From Kluyvera sp047971185 (GTDB lineage: Bacteria > Pseudomonadota > Gammaproteobacteria > Enterobacterales > Enterobacteriaceae), in contig NZ_JBKDZH010000109.1 in NCBI RefSeq assembly GCF_047971185.1, forward strand, positions 1 to 64,000: a stretch of DNA of 64,000 nucleotides, in the 5' to 3' direction. The stretch's first letter is position 1; every line of letters starts with the position of its first letter. Shown here piece after piece: positions 52,893-61,648 of the stretch. A program made the position numbers and the translations under genes. The notes beneath the pieces were generated by a model that had not been told where the DNA came from, did no database searches, and worked only from the letters and a program-made list of their open reading frames with translations.

Positions 52893-53420
52893 TTAGCGCG
52901 TGATGCGCGCCAGTACGCGTTCTATTTCTTCCAGCGCCTGACGACAGCGGGCAAGGCGGCCATCGAAGGCGGTAATTTCGCGCGCCAGACGCTGCTGATC
53001 GTCAAGCGTCGTCGCCTGCTGATACTGCTGCTGGCGCTGCTGCTTCATCTCCAGCAGGCGGCGCTCAAACTCCTGGGTTTCCAGCCGCTTACGCTGCCAG
53101 CGACGCAGGCCGGGCGAAGCGCTGTCCCACACGCGCAGCGACCAGGCTTCGCTTTCCCGATTGATTGCTTCAATTTGTGCCGCCAGACGCTCGGCAAGCC
53201 AGGCGACCTGCGGCAGCTGTTGCCGCTCGACGGCATGCTTTAGCTCCTGAAAATGGGCGTTCGCCTCATCAAGGTAGGCCTGCATTTGCGTGCTGCGCGT
53301 CTGGAACAGCTGGCGATCGAAGCGGGCGCTCAGCGTGGCGTGCGCGGAAAGCGGCGCGATACGCGCCTGTAGACGCGCAAGCTGTTGTTCCAGCGTTTGT
53401 AAAAGCAGGGCCGTTTTCAC
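52893..53420 (-). CDS. priC: Primosomal replication protein PriC (N'')
   Basis: 175 residues, E. coli length. All-helical, rich in Arg, Gln and Leu (MKTALLLQTLEQQLARLQARIAP at the start, LARCRQALEEIERVLARITR at the end). It restarts stalled replication forks by loading DnaB with Rep. Leftward unit priC-rsmS, divergent from ybaN. Confidence 0.93.
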   Translation of the reverse strand: MKTALLLQTLEQQLARLQARIAPLSAHATLSARFDRQLFQTRSTQMQAYLDEANAHFQELKHAVERQQLPQVAWLAERLAAQIEAINRESEAWSLRVWDSASPGLRRWQRKRLETQEFERRLLEMKQQRQQQYQQATTLDDQQRLAREITAFDGRLARCRQALEEIERVLARITR

Positions 53421-53487
53421 CGGATTCTTCCTTTTCTTGTTATCGGCTATGCTACAGTAGCAGACTCATTTGATAACGATTCGCATT

Positions 53488-53862
53488 ATGCAGCGTACTA
53501 TTTTAATCATTATTGGCTGGCTGGCGGTAGCCCTCGGCACCATTGGCGTGGTACTACCGCTGTTACCCACCACGCCGTTTATTCTGCTGGCCGCCTGGTG
53601 CTTTGCCCGCTCGTCACCGCGTTTTCACCACTGGCTGCTGTATCGCTCCTGGTTTGGTGGCTATCTGCGCCACTGGCAGCGTTATAAGGCGATGCCGCCG
53701 GGAGCAAAGCCGCGCGCCATCGCGGTGATTTTGCTGACCTTTGGCGTGTCGCTGTGGCTGGTGAATAGCCTGTGGGTGCGTTTGCTGCTGTTGGTCATCC
53801 TTTGTGGATTGTTGATTTTTCTGTGGCGAATTCCGGTGGTTGATGCAGCGCAACAAAAGTAG
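53488..53862 (+). CDS. ybaN: YbaN family DUF454 inner-membrane protein
   Basis: 124 residues from ATG 53488 (MQRTILIIIGWLAVALGTIG). Three to four hydrophobic helices and the DUF454 motifs GVVLPLLPTTPFILLAAWCFARSSPRFH (split here as helix 1-2 region) and RSWFGGYLRHW. Function unknown. Upstream in-frame codons to 53470 lack homology. Confidence 0.9.
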   Translation: MQRTILIIIGWLAVALGTIGVVLPLLPTTPFILLAAWCFARSSPRFHHWLLYRSWFGGYLRHWQRYKAMPPGAKPRAIAVILLTFGVSLWLVNSLWVRLLLLVILCGLLIFLWRIPVVDAAQQK

Positions 53863-54014
53863 TGAACCGCATTAATGGTGTTGCAATTCTGCGAACTTGC
53901 CAGTAAATTCTGGCGTTTTCGAGCACAGGCGCGCCTGGTTAAAAGTTAAACAGTTGTAACTTTTAACCCATTTTGCTCGCCTTGAGTAACACAGTTTCAA
54001 TCAGGCACAAACCT

Positions 54015-54566
54015 ATGACCGCTACTGCACAGCAGCTTGAATTTCTGAAGAACAGCATCCAGAGCATCCAGGATTATCCGAAACCTGGCATTCTTTTCCG
54101 CGATGTCACCAGTTTACTGGAAGACCCGAAAGCCTACGCGCTCAGCATTGAACTGCTGGTTGAGAAGTACAAAGACGCCGGTATCACCAAAGTGGTGGGC
54201 ACCGAAGCACGTGGTTTCCTGTTTGGCGCGCCGGTCGCGCTGGCGATGGGCGTAGGTTTTGTCCCGGTGCGTAAGCCGCGCAAACTGCCGCGTGAAACGA
54301 TCGCCGAAAGCTACGAGCTGGAGTACGGCACCGATCAGCTGGAAATCCACGTTGACGCGATCAAACCGGGCGACAAAGTGCTGGTAGTCGACGATCTGCT
54401 GGCAACCGGCGGGACCATTGAAGCGACGGTGAAACTGATCCGTCGTCTGGGTGGCGAAGTGCACGATGCGGCCTTCATCATCAACCTGTTCGATCTGGGC
54501 GGCGAACAGCGCCTGGAAAAACAGGGCATCACCAGCTACAGCCTGGTGAATTTCCCGGGGCACTAA
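54015..54566 (+). CDS. apt: Adenine phosphoribosyltransferase
   Basis: 183 residues from ATG 54015, as in E. coli. The PRPP-binding motif VLVVDDLLATGGT and the flexible-loop region are conserved, as is the N-terminal FRDVTSLLEDP. It salvages adenine to AMP. It precedes dnaX, as in E. coli. Confidence 0.97.
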   Translation: MTATAQQLEFLKNSIQSIQDYPKPGILFRDVTSLLEDPKAYALSIELLVEKYKDAGITKVVGTEARGFLFGAPVALAMGVGFVPVRKPRKLPRETIAESYELEYGTDQLEIHVDAIKPGDKVLVVDDLLATGGTIEATVKLIRRLGGEVHDAAFIINLFDLGGEQRLEKQGITSYSLVNFPGH

Positions 54567-54658
54567 GCATTTCCCGATACATAGCCTCGCCGATCCGGCG
54601 GGGCTGTGGTAGCATTATCCCTTCGTGAATCCACCTTCCAGCGTTTCAGAGCCTGCCA

Positions 54659-56593
54659 AAGAGTTATCAGGTCTTATCCCGAAAATGGCGCCCACAAACC
54701 TTTGCTGACGTCGTCGGCCAGGAACATGTGCTGACCGCACTGGCGAACGGCTTATCGTTAGGGCGCATTCATCACGCATATCTCTTTTCCGGCACCCGTG
54801 GCGTCGGGAAAACCTCTATCGCCCGCTTGTTGGCGAAGGGGCTGAACTGCGAAACCGGCATTACCGCCACGCCTTGCGGCGTGTGTGATAACTGCCGCGA
54901 AATTGAGCAGGGGCGTTTCGTCGATTTAATTGAGATCGACGCCGCCTCGCGAACCAAAGTCGAAGATACCCGCGACCTGCTGGATAACGTCCAGTACGCG
55001 CCTGCGCGCGGTCGCTTTAAGGTCTATCTGATCGACGAAGTGCACATGCTCTCCCGCCACAGTTTCAACGCCCTGTTGAAGACGCTGGAGGAGCCGCCTG
55101 CGCACGTCAAATTCCTGCTGGCCACCACCGATCCGCAAAAATTGCCGGTGACCATTCTGTCGCGCTGCCTCCAGTTCCACCTGAAGGCGCTGGACGTTGA
55201 GCAGATTCGCCATCAGCTTGAGCATATCCTCGACGAAGAGCATATCGTTCACGAGCCTCGCGCCCTGCAGCTGCTGGCGCGCGCGGCGGACGGTAGCCTG
55301 CGCGATGCGTTAAGCCTCACCGATCAGGCGATTGCCAGCGGCGAAGGCCAGCTAACTACCGTCTCCGTCAGCGAGATGCTCGGCACGCTCGACGACGATC
55401 AGGCGCTGTCGCTGATTGAAGCGCTGGTGGCCGCCAACGGCGAGCGGACGATGGAGCTGGTTAACGATGCCGCGCTGCGCGGCGTCGACTGGGAAGCGCT
55501 GCTGATTGAAATGCAGAGCCTGCTGCACCGTATTGCCATGGTTCAGCTGTCGCCTGCGGCGCTGGGCAGCGATATGGCGGCGATTGAACAGCGGATGCGT
55601 AATCTGGCGCGTACCGTGCCGCCGACTGACGTGCAGCTGTACTATCAAACGCTGCTGATCGGCCGCAAAGAGCTGCCGTACGCGCCGGATCGCCGCATGG
55701 GCATTGAAATGACCCTGCTGCGCGCATTGGCATTTCATCCGAATGCGCCGCTGCCGGAGCCGGAAAGGCCGCAGCAGACGTTTGCGCCGGCCTATGCGCC
55801 GGTGACGCAACAGCCAGCGCCAATGCCTTCATCGGCACCGATGACGCCGCCGCCTGCAGCCGCGCCGCTGCCAGACTCCACCAATCAGGTGCTGGCCGCG
55901 CGACGTCAGCTGCAGCAAAGCAGTCAGGGAGCAACCACCCCAAAAAAGAGTGAACCGGCAGCCGCTTCCCGCGCGCGGCCGGTGAATAACGCTGCGCTGG
56001 AAAGACTGGCTTCGGTGTCCGAACGCGTTCAGGCGCGCCCGGCACCGTCCGCGTTGACCCCACCGGCGGCGAAAAAAGAGGCCTATCGCTGGAAAGCGAC
56101 CACGCCGGTTGTAGAAGTCAAAAAAGAAGAAGTCGCCACGCCGAAAGCGTTGAAGAAAGCGCTGGAGCACGAAAAAACGCCGGAACTGTCGGCGAAGCTG
56201 GCGGCGGAATCATTAGCGCGTGACCCCTGGGCGGCGGAGGTGAGCCAGATGGCGCTGCCGAAACTGGTCGAGCAGGTGGCGCTCAACGCGTGGAAAGAGC
56301 AGGACGGCAATACGGTGTGCCTGCATCTGCGCCCCACCCAGCGGCACCTTAATTCACCCGGCGCGAAGCAAAAGCTGGCCGAAGCGATGGCCACTTTATA
56401 CGGTTCGCCGGTTGAATTGACCATCGTGGAAGATGATAATCCGGCGGTGCGTACGCCGCTGGAGTGGCGACAGGCCATTTATGAAGAGAAGCTCGCGCAG
56501 GCGCGCGAGTCGATTATCGCGGATAATAATATCCAGGCCCTGCGCCGATTCTTCGACGCGGACCTGGATGAAGAAAGTATCCGCCCCATTTGA
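54659..56593 (+). CDS. dnaX: DNA polymerase III subunits tau and gamma; start codon reads AAG instead of ATG
   Basis: 644 codons counted from the position homologous to the E. coli ATG; here that codon is AAG (54659-54661), followed by SYQVLSRKWRPQTFADVVGQ. An AGAG sequence seven nt before is the only nearby ribosome site. The in-frame stop at 54626 leaves CTG 54653 as another start, and GTG 54728 would lose 22 conserved residues. AAA+ motifs are intact: Walker A SGTRGVGKT, the zinc-site CETG...CGVCDNC, Walker B LIDEVHML and sensor 1. The C-terminal half is the tau-specific region. Programmed frameshifting yields gamma. Operon dnaX-ybaB-recR. Confidence 0.93.
   Translation, partial: KSYQVLSRKWRPQTFADVVGQEHVLTALANGLSLGRIHHAYLFSGTRGVGKTSIARLLAKGLNCETGITATPCGVCDNCREIEQGRFVDLIEIDAASRTKVEDTRDLLDNVQYAPARGRFKVYLIDEVHMLSRHSFNALLKTLEEPPAHVKFLLATTDPQKLPVTILSRCLQFHLKALDVEQIRHQLEHILDEEHIVHEPRALQLLARAADGSLRDALSLTDQAIASGEGQLTTVSVSEMLGTLDDDQALSLIEALVAANGERTMELVNDAALRGVDWEALLIEMQSLLHRIAMVQLSPAALGSDMAAIEQRMRNLARTVPPTDVQLYYQTLLIGRKELPYAPDRRMGIEMTLLRALAFHPNAPLPEPERPQQTFAPAYAPVTQQPAPMPSSAPMTPPPAAAPLPDSTNQVLAARRQLQQSSQGATTPKKSEPAAASRARPVNNAALERLASVSERVQARPAPSALTPPAAKKEAYRWKATTPVVEVKKEEVATPKALKKALEHEKTPELSAKLAAESLARDPWAAEVSQMALPKLVEQVALNAWKEQDGNTVCLHLRPTQRHLNSPGAKQKLAEAMATLYGSPVELTIVEDDNPAVRTPLEWRQAIYEEKLAQARESIIADNNIQALRRFFDADLDEESIRPI
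55926..55953 (+). promoter_or_regulatory. Programmed -1 frameshift signal in dnaX (tau/gamma)
   Basis: Slippery A-AAA-AAG (55942-55948) is preceded by AGGGAG (55926-55931) at a 10-nt spacing. A GC-rich stem-forming segment (about 55954-55983) follows. Slipping back one base gives GAG-TGA (stop at 55951-55953), ending the gamma subunit at about 431 residues. All three parts match the E. coli signal. Confidence 0.92.
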
Positions 56594-56624
56594 CCGTAAG
56601 CCGCGCTTACGGTCGGTATTTTTT
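56592..56624 (+). terminator. Terminator/attenuator hairpin between dnaX and ybaB
   Basis: A perfect 10-bp stem GACCGTAAGC/GCTTACGGTC (56592-56601 with 56605-56614) is followed by GGTATTTTTT. It overlaps the dnaX stop and probably attenuates transcription into ybaB-recR. Confidence 0.75.
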
Positions 56625-56650
56625 AACGTGACCTACTGAGAGAGAAGCCT

Positions 56651-56980
56651 ATGTTTGGTAAAGGCGGTCTGGGTAACCTGATGAAACAGGCCCAGCAGAT
56701 GCAAGACAAAATGCAGAAAATGCAGGAAGAAATCGCCCAACTGGAAGTTACCGGCGAATCTGGCGCTGGTCTGGTCAAAGTGACCATCAACGGCGCGCAT
56801 AACTGCCGTCGCGTTGAAATCGACCCAAGCCTGCTGGAAGACGACAAAGAGATGCTGGAAGATCTCGTCGCTGCGGCGTTCAACGATGCGGCGCGCCGTA
56901 TTGATGAAACCCAGAAAGAGAAAATGGCCTCTGTATCCTCCGGTATGCAGCTGCCGCCAGGCTTCAAGATGCCGTTCTGA
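56651..56980 (+). CDS. ybaB: Nucleoid-associated protein YbaB/EbfC
   Basis: 109 residues, matching E. coli YbaB (MFGKGGLGNLMKQAQQMQDKMQKM). An N-terminal amphipathic helix packs into a tweezer-like dimer that binds DNA. It is cotranscribed with dnaX and recR; its stop overlaps the recR start by one base (TGATG). Confidence 0.96.
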   Translation: MFGKGGLGNLMKQAQQMQDKMQKMQEEIAQLEVTGESGAGLVKVTINGAHNCRRVEIDPSLLEDDKEMLEDLVAAAFNDAARRIDETQKEKMASVSSGMQLPPGFKMPF

Positions 56981-57585
56981 TGCAAACCAGTCCGCTGTTA
57001 ACTCAGCTGATGGAAGCGCTGCGCTGTCTGCCGGGCGTTGGCCCGAAGTCGGCGCAGCGCATGGCGTTTACCCTGCTGCAGCGTGACCGCAGCGGCGGGA
57101 TGCGCCTGGCGCAGTCGTTGACGCGCGCGATGTCAGAAATCGGCCACTGCGCCGATTGCCGCACCTTCACCGAGCAGGAGGTGTGTAACATCTGTGCGAA
57201 CCCGCGTCGCCAGGAAAACGGCCAAATCTGCGTGGTGGAGAGTCCGGCGGACATCTACGCCATTGAGCAGACCGGGCAGTTTTCTGGCCGCTACTTCGTG
57301 CTGATGGGGCATCTGTCGCCGCTGGACGGCATTGGCCCGGACGATATTGGCCTCGACCGCCTTGAGCAGCGTCTGGAAACGGAGCAGCTCACGGAGATTA
57401 TCCTCGCCACCAACCCGACGGTGGAAGGGGAGGCGACCGCTAACTATATCGCCGAGCTATGCGCGCAATATGGCGTTGAAGCCAGCCGAATCGCCCACGG
57501 TGTGCCGGTTGGCGGCGAGCTGGAGATGGTCGACGGCACCACGCTGTCGCACTCGCTGGCCGGGCGCCATAAGATTCGTTTTTAA
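56980..57585 (+). CDS. recR: Recombination mediator RecR
   Basis: 201 residues, as in E. coli. N-terminal helix-hairpin-helix (LPGVGPKSAQRMAF), a Cys4 zinc finger (CADCRTFTEQEVCNIC) and a Toprim domain (VVESPADIYAIEQTGQF). With RecF and RecO it loads RecA onto SSB-coated DNA. It starts inside the ybaB stop, so translation is coupled. Confidence 0.97.
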   Translation: MQTSPLLTQLMEALRCLPGVGPKSAQRMAFTLLQRDRSGGMRLAQSLTRAMSEIGHCADCRTFTEQEVCNICANPRRQENGQICVVESPADIYAIEQTGQFSGRYFVLMGHLSPLDGIGPDDIGLDRLEQRLETEQLTEIILATNPTVEGEATANYIAELCAQYGVEASRIAHGVPVGGELEMVDGTTLSHSLAGRHKIRF

Positions 57586-57590
57586 TCAAA

Positions 57591-57614
57591 CGAGAGCAGG
57601 ATTTTCTGCTCTCG
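57591..57614 (+). terminator. Hairpin after recR
   Basis: A 9-bp perfect stem CGAGAGCAG/CTGCTCTCG with a 6-nt loop ends directly at the -35 box of the htpG heat-shock promoter. It lacks a T-tract, so termination here may be weak. Confidence 0.5.
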
Positions 57615-57643
57615 CTTGAAATCCTCACACCCCATCCCCATTT
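57615..57643 (+). promoter_or_regulatory. sigma32 (heat-shock) promoter of htpG
   Basis: A perfect CTTGAAA (57615-57621), 14 nt, then CCCCATTT (57636-57643), about 50 nt before htpG. This is the strongest RpoH match in the window. Confidence 0.9.
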
Positions 57644-57693
57644 TCCTCTCATCGCTTTTTTTTACCTTGTAATCACCATTGAGGTATTTTGCA

Positions 57694-59568
57694 ATGAAAG
57701 GACAAGAAACACGTGGCTTTCAGTCAGAAGTAAAACAGCTTCTGCACCTGATGATCCATTCTCTGTATTCCAATAAAGAAATCTTCCTGCGTGAGCTTAT
57801 CTCTAACGCTTCAGATGCCGCCGACAAGCTGCGCTTCCGCGCGCTGTCCAACCCGGATCTGTATGAGGGCGACGGCGAGCTGCGCGTACGCGTCTCCTTC
57901 GATAAAGATAAGCGTACGTTGACCATCGCCGACAACGGCATTGGTATGAATCGCGACGAGGTGATTGATCATCTCGGGACGATCGCCAAATCTGGCACCA
58001 AAGCATTCCTCGAATCTATGGGCTCTGACCAGGCGAAAGACAGCCAGCTGATCGGCCAGTTCGGCGTCGGCTTCTACTCGGCGTTTATCGTGGCGGATAA
58101 AGTCACCGTGCGCACCCGTGCGGCGGGCGATAGCGCAGAAAACGGCGTGTTCTGGGAATCCGAAGGCGCGGGCGAATACACCGTGGCGGATATCACCAAA
58201 GACGATCGCGGTACCGAAATCACCCTGCACCTGCGCGAAGGCGAAGATGAGTTCCTCGACGACTGGCGCGTGCGTTCGATCATCAGCAAATATTCCGACC
58301 ATATCGCGCTGCCGGTAGAAATTGAAAAATCCGAAGAGAAAGACGGCGAAACCGTGGTTTCCTGGGAGAAAATCAACAAAGCACAGGCGCTGTGGACGCG
58401 CAACAAAGCCGAGTTGAACGACGACGAATACAAAGAATTCTACAAGCACATCGCCCACGACTTTACCGACCCGCTGACCTGGAGCCACAACCGCGTGGAA
58501 GGTAAGCAGGAGTACACCAGCCTGCTGTACATCCCGTCGCAGGCGCCGTGGGATATGTGGAACCGCGATCATAAACACGGCCTGAAGCTGTACGTGCAGC
58601 GCGTCTTTATCATGGACGACGCCGAGCAGTTTATGCCGAACTACCTGCGCTTCGTGCGCGGGCTGATCGATTCCAACGATCTGCCGCTGAACGTCTCCCG
58701 TGAAATCCTGCAGGACAGCACCGTCACCCGTAACCTGCGTAACGCCCTGACCAAGCGCGTGCTGCAGATGCTCGACAAGCTGGCGAAAGACGACGCTGAG
58801 AAGTACCTGACCTTCTGGAAACAGTTCGGTCTGGTGCTGAAAGAAGGCCCGGCGGAAGATAATGGCAACCAGGAAGCGATCGCCAAACTGCTGCGCTTCG
58901 CCTCTACCCACACCGACTCTTCCGAGCAAAACGTGTCGCTGGCCGACTATGTGTCGCGCATGAAAGAAGGGCAGGAGAAAATCTACTACATCACCGCCGA
59001 CAGCTACGCCGCGGCGAAGAGCAGCCCGCACCTGGAGCTGCTGCGTAAGAAAGGCATCGAAGTGCTGCTGCTTTCCGACCGCATCGATGAGTGGATGATG
59101 AACTACCTGACCGAGTTCGACGGCAAGCCGTTCCAGTCCGTCGCTAAAGCTGACGAGTCTATCGACAAGCTGGCGGATGAAGTGGACGAGAGCGCCAAAG
59201 AAGCGGAAAAAGCGCTGACCCCGTTCGTTGAGCGCGTGAAAACCCTACTCGGCGACCGCGTGAAAGAGGTGCGTCTGACCCACCGTCTGACCGACACCCC
59301 GGCTATCGTCACCACCGACGCCGACGAAATGAGTACCCAGATGGCGAAACTGTTCGCCGCTGCGGGCCAGGCCGCGCCGGAAGTGAAATACATCTTTGAA
59401 CTGAACCCGGACCACGTGCTGGTGAAACGCACCGCCGATACCCAGGACGAAGGGCAGTTTAAAGAGTGGGTTGAACTGCTGCTTGACCAGGCGCTGTTTG
59501 CTGAACGCGGGACGCTGGAAGATCCGAACCAGTTTATCCGCCGTATGAACCAGCTGCTGGTGTCATAA
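57694..59568 (+). CDS. htpG: Molecular chaperone HtpG (Hsp90)
   Basis: 624 residues from ATG 57694 (MKGQETRGFQSEVKQLL). The GHKL ATPase domain shows NASDAADKLRF, DNGIGMNRDEV and GQFGVGFYSAF. Middle and C-terminal dimerisation domains follow. It is the bacterial Hsp90, working with DnaK on client folding. It has its own sigma32 promoter and is followed by REP sequence. Confidence 0.98.
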   Translation: MKGQETRGFQSEVKQLLHLMIHSLYSNKEIFLRELISNASDAADKLRFRALSNPDLYEGDGELRVRVSFDKDKRTLTIADNGIGMNRDEVIDHLGTIAKSGTKAFLESMGSDQAKDSQLIGQFGVGFYSAFIVADKVTVRTRAAGDSAENGVFWESEGAGEYTVADITKDDRGTEITLHLREGEDEFLDDWRVRSIISKYSDHIALPVEIEKSEEKDGETVVSWEKINKAQALWTRNKAELNDDEYKEFYKHIAHDFTDPLTWSHNRVEGKQEYTSLLYIPSQAPWDMWNRDHKHGLKLYVQRVFIMDDAEQFMPNYLRFVRGLIDSNDLPLNVSREILQDSTVTRNLRNALTKRVLQMLDKLAKDDAEKYLTFWKQFGLVLKEGPAEDNGNQEAIAKLLRFASTHTDSSEQNVSLADYVSRMKEGQEKIYYITADSYAAAKSSPHLELLRKKGIEVLLLSDRIDEWMMNYLTEFDGKPFQSVAKADESIDKLADEVDESAKEAEKALTPFVERVKTLLGDRVKEVRLTHRLTDTPAIVTTDADEMSTQMAKLFAAAGQAAPEVKYIFELNPDHVLVKRTADTQDEGQFKEWVELLLDQALFAERGTLEDPNQFIRRMNQLLVS

Positions 59569-59583
59569 GTTTTACCCCATTCT

Positions 59584-59652
59584 TCCCGGCGTCGCGTTGC
59601 TCGGCCGGGCTACCACTGAAACGTAGCCCGGCCGAACGAAGTGACGCCGGGT
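59584..59652. repeat. REP pair (BIME) between htpG and adk
   Basis: Two inverted GC-rich units, about 59584-59613 and 59623-59652, the second with core GTAGCCCGGCCGAACGAAGT. The same family occurs at 15671 and 63019. Confidence 0.8.
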
Positions 59653-59794
59653 TGTCGTCATACAGCCCTCCATACGCAAAATATCACACCATTAACCGTT
59701 TCAGCCTGGTCACCTTCCTTGAGCCATCGCCGTTCTGGTGGTATCTTTTAGCGCTTTTTTAAAAATATTGACAACCTTTGAGGGGATTTTCGCA

Positions 59795-60439
59795 ATGCGT
59801 ATCATTCTGCTTGGCGCACCTGGCGCGGGTAAAGGAACTCAGGCACAGTTCATCATGGAGAAATATGGCATTCCGCAAATTTCCACCGGTGATATGCTGC
59901 GCGCCGCCGTTAAATCCGGCAGCGAGCTGGGTAAACAGGCGAAAGACATCATGGACGCCGGCAAACTGGTGACCGATGAGCTGGTCATCGCGCTGGTCAA
60001 AGAGCGTATCGCTCAGGAAGACTGCCGTAACGGTTTCCTGCTGGACGGCTTCCCGCGCACTATTCCTCAGGCTGACGCCATGAAAGAAGCGGGCATCAAC
60101 GTGGACTACGTGCTGGAATTCGACGTGCCGGACGAGCTGATCGTTGACCGTATCGTCGGTCGTCGCGTACACGCCGCTTCTGGCCGCGTTTACCACATCA
60201 AATTCAACCCGCCTAAGGTTGAAGGTAAAGACGACGTCACCGGCGAAGAGCTGACCACCCGGAAAGACGATCAGGAAGAGACCGTGCGTAAGCGCCTGGT
60301 GGAATACCATCAGATGACCGCGCCGCTGATCGGCTACTACTCCAAAGAAGCGCAGGCGGGTAACACCCAATACGCGAAAGTTGACGGCACTCAGGCCGTG
60401 GCTGACGTGCGCGCAGAGCTGGAAAAAATTCTCGGCTAA
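59795..60439 (+). CDS. adk: Adenylate kinase
   Basis: 214 residues from ATG 59795, as in E. coli. P-loop GAPGAGKGTQ (residues 7-16), NMP-binding region (ISTGDMLRAAVKSG), DGFPRT and a long LID domain (about 122-159) without zinc cysteines. It interconverts ATP, ADP and AMP. It lies between two REP regions, so it is probably its own transcription unit. Confidence 0.98.
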   Translation: MRIILLGAPGAGKGTQAQFIMEKYGIPQISTGDMLRAAVKSGSELGKQAKDIMDAGKLVTDELVIALVKERIAQEDCRNGFLLDGFPRTIPQADAMKEAGINVDYVLEFDVPDELIVDRIVGRRVHAASGRVYHIKFNPPKVEGKDDVTGEELTTRKDDQEETVRKRLVEYHQMTAPLIGYYSKEAQAGNTQYAKVDGTQAVADVRAELEKILG

Positions 60440-60445
60440 TGTTGT

Positions 60446-60471
60446 GCCGCCATCCGATGCAGGATGGCGGC
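60446..60471 (+). terminator. Hairpin after adk
   Basis: A perfect 10-bp stem GCCGCCATCC/GGATGGCGGC around a 6-nt loop, directly followed by REP sequence and no T-tract. A possible 3'-end stabiliser or rho-type stop. Confidence 0.5.
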
Positions 60472-60536
60472 GTAAACGCCTTATCCGGCCTACACTCTCC
60501 CGTAGGCCTGATAAGCGCAGCGCCATCAGGCAAAAT
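60472..60536. repeat. E. coli-type REP/BIME between adk and hemH
   Basis: Contains CGCCTTATCCGGCCTAC and, inverted, GTAGGCCTGATAAGCGCAGC followed by GCCATCAGGC. This is the classical Y/Z REP arrangement, different from the GTAGCCCGGC family elsewhere in the window. Confidence 0.85.
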
Positions 60537-60622
60537 TCTCTCTCCACCTCTCACAGCAATTAGTTTTTCTTCCCCGCTTTTCCGCTACAATTATCAACAA
60601 TTTGAATCGATAAGAGGCGGTA

Positions 60623-61585
60623 ATGCATCATAAGAAACCCGGTATCCTGCTGGTTAACCTCGGCACGCCCGATGCACCCACGTCCGAAGCCATTAAACGC
60701 TATCTGAAACAGTTTTTGAGCGATAAGCGCGTCGTTGATACGCCTCGCCTGCTGTGGTGGCCGTTACTGCGCGGCGTGATTCTGCCCATTCGCGCCCCGA
60801 GGGTGGCGAAGCTGTATGCCTCCGTCTGGATGGAAGAGGGCTCACCGCTGATGGTCTATAGCCGCCGTCAGCAGCAGGCACTGGCCGCGCGTCTGCCGGA
60901 CGTGCCGGTAGTGCTGGGCATGAGCTACGGTACGCCGTCGCTGCAAAGCGCGGTGGACGAGCTGCTGGCGCAGGGCGTTGACCAGCTCATCGTACTGCCG
61001 CTCTATCCGCAATATTCCTGCTCGACCGTCGCTGCGGTCTGGGATGAACTGGCGCGGATCCTGGCAACCAAACGCGCTATTCCGAGCGTATCGTTTATCC
61101 GCGATTACGCCACCGACCATGGCTATATTGAGGCGCTGGCCGCCAGCGCGCGCGCCTCGTTCGAGCGCCACGGTGAGCCGGAGCTGCTGCTGCTCTCGTA
61201 CCACGGTATCCCTCAGCGCTACGCGCACGAAGGCGATGATTATCCGCAGCGCTGCCGCGACACCACGCGCGAGCTGGTCTCCGCGCTCGGCATTTCGCCG
61301 GATAAGGTGATGATGACCTTCCAGTCGCGCTTTGGCCGTGAACCTTGGCTCACGCCGTACACCGACGAAACGCTGAAAATGCTCGGCGAGAAGGGTGTGA
61401 AGCATATTCAGGTGATGTGCCCGGGCTTCTCGGCCGACTGTCTGGAGACGCTGGAAGAGATTGCGGTGCAGAACCGCGAGCTGTTCCTGGAAGCGGGCGG
61501 GCAGAAATATGAGTACATTCCGGCGCTCAATGACGATGCCGCGCATATCGAAATGATGGTGAATCTGACCGCGTCGTATCGCTAA
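60623..61585 (+). CDS. hemH: Ferrochelatase
   Basis: 320 residues, as in E. coli. The catalytic His is in LLSYHGIPQRY and the metal-side Glu in the CPGFSADCLETLEEI region; the N-terminal GILLVNLGTPDAPT is typical. It inserts Fe2+ into protoporphyrin IX in the last step of heme b synthesis and associates with the inner membrane. In E. coli aes follows; here gsk comes directly. Confidence 0.97.
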   Translation: MHHKKPGILLVNLGTPDAPTSEAIKRYLKQFLSDKRVVDTPRLLWWPLLRGVILPIRAPRVAKLYASVWMEEGSPLMVYSRRQQQALAARLPDVPVVLGMSYGTPSLQSAVDELLAQGVDQLIVLPLYPQYSCSTVAAVWDELARILATKRAIPSVSFIRDYATDHGYIEALAASARASFERHGEPELLLLSYHGIPQRYAHEGDDYPQRCRDTTRELVSALGISPDKVMMTFQSRFGREPWLTPYTDETLKMLGEKGVKHIQVMCPGFSADCLETLEEIAVQNRELFLEAGGQKYEYIPALNDDAAHIEMMVNLTASYR

Positions 61586-61648
61586 TCGCAAGCGGGCGGG
61601 GGAGTGTGCTACTATTCCCCGCCTGTTCATAGCCATCCAGAAATCACC

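Noticed and set aside
54728..56593. dnaX starting at GTG 54728
   Set aside because: It would drop the conserved RKWRPQTFADVVGQ segment; homology runs back to 54662, so the real start must be upstream despite the missing ATG.
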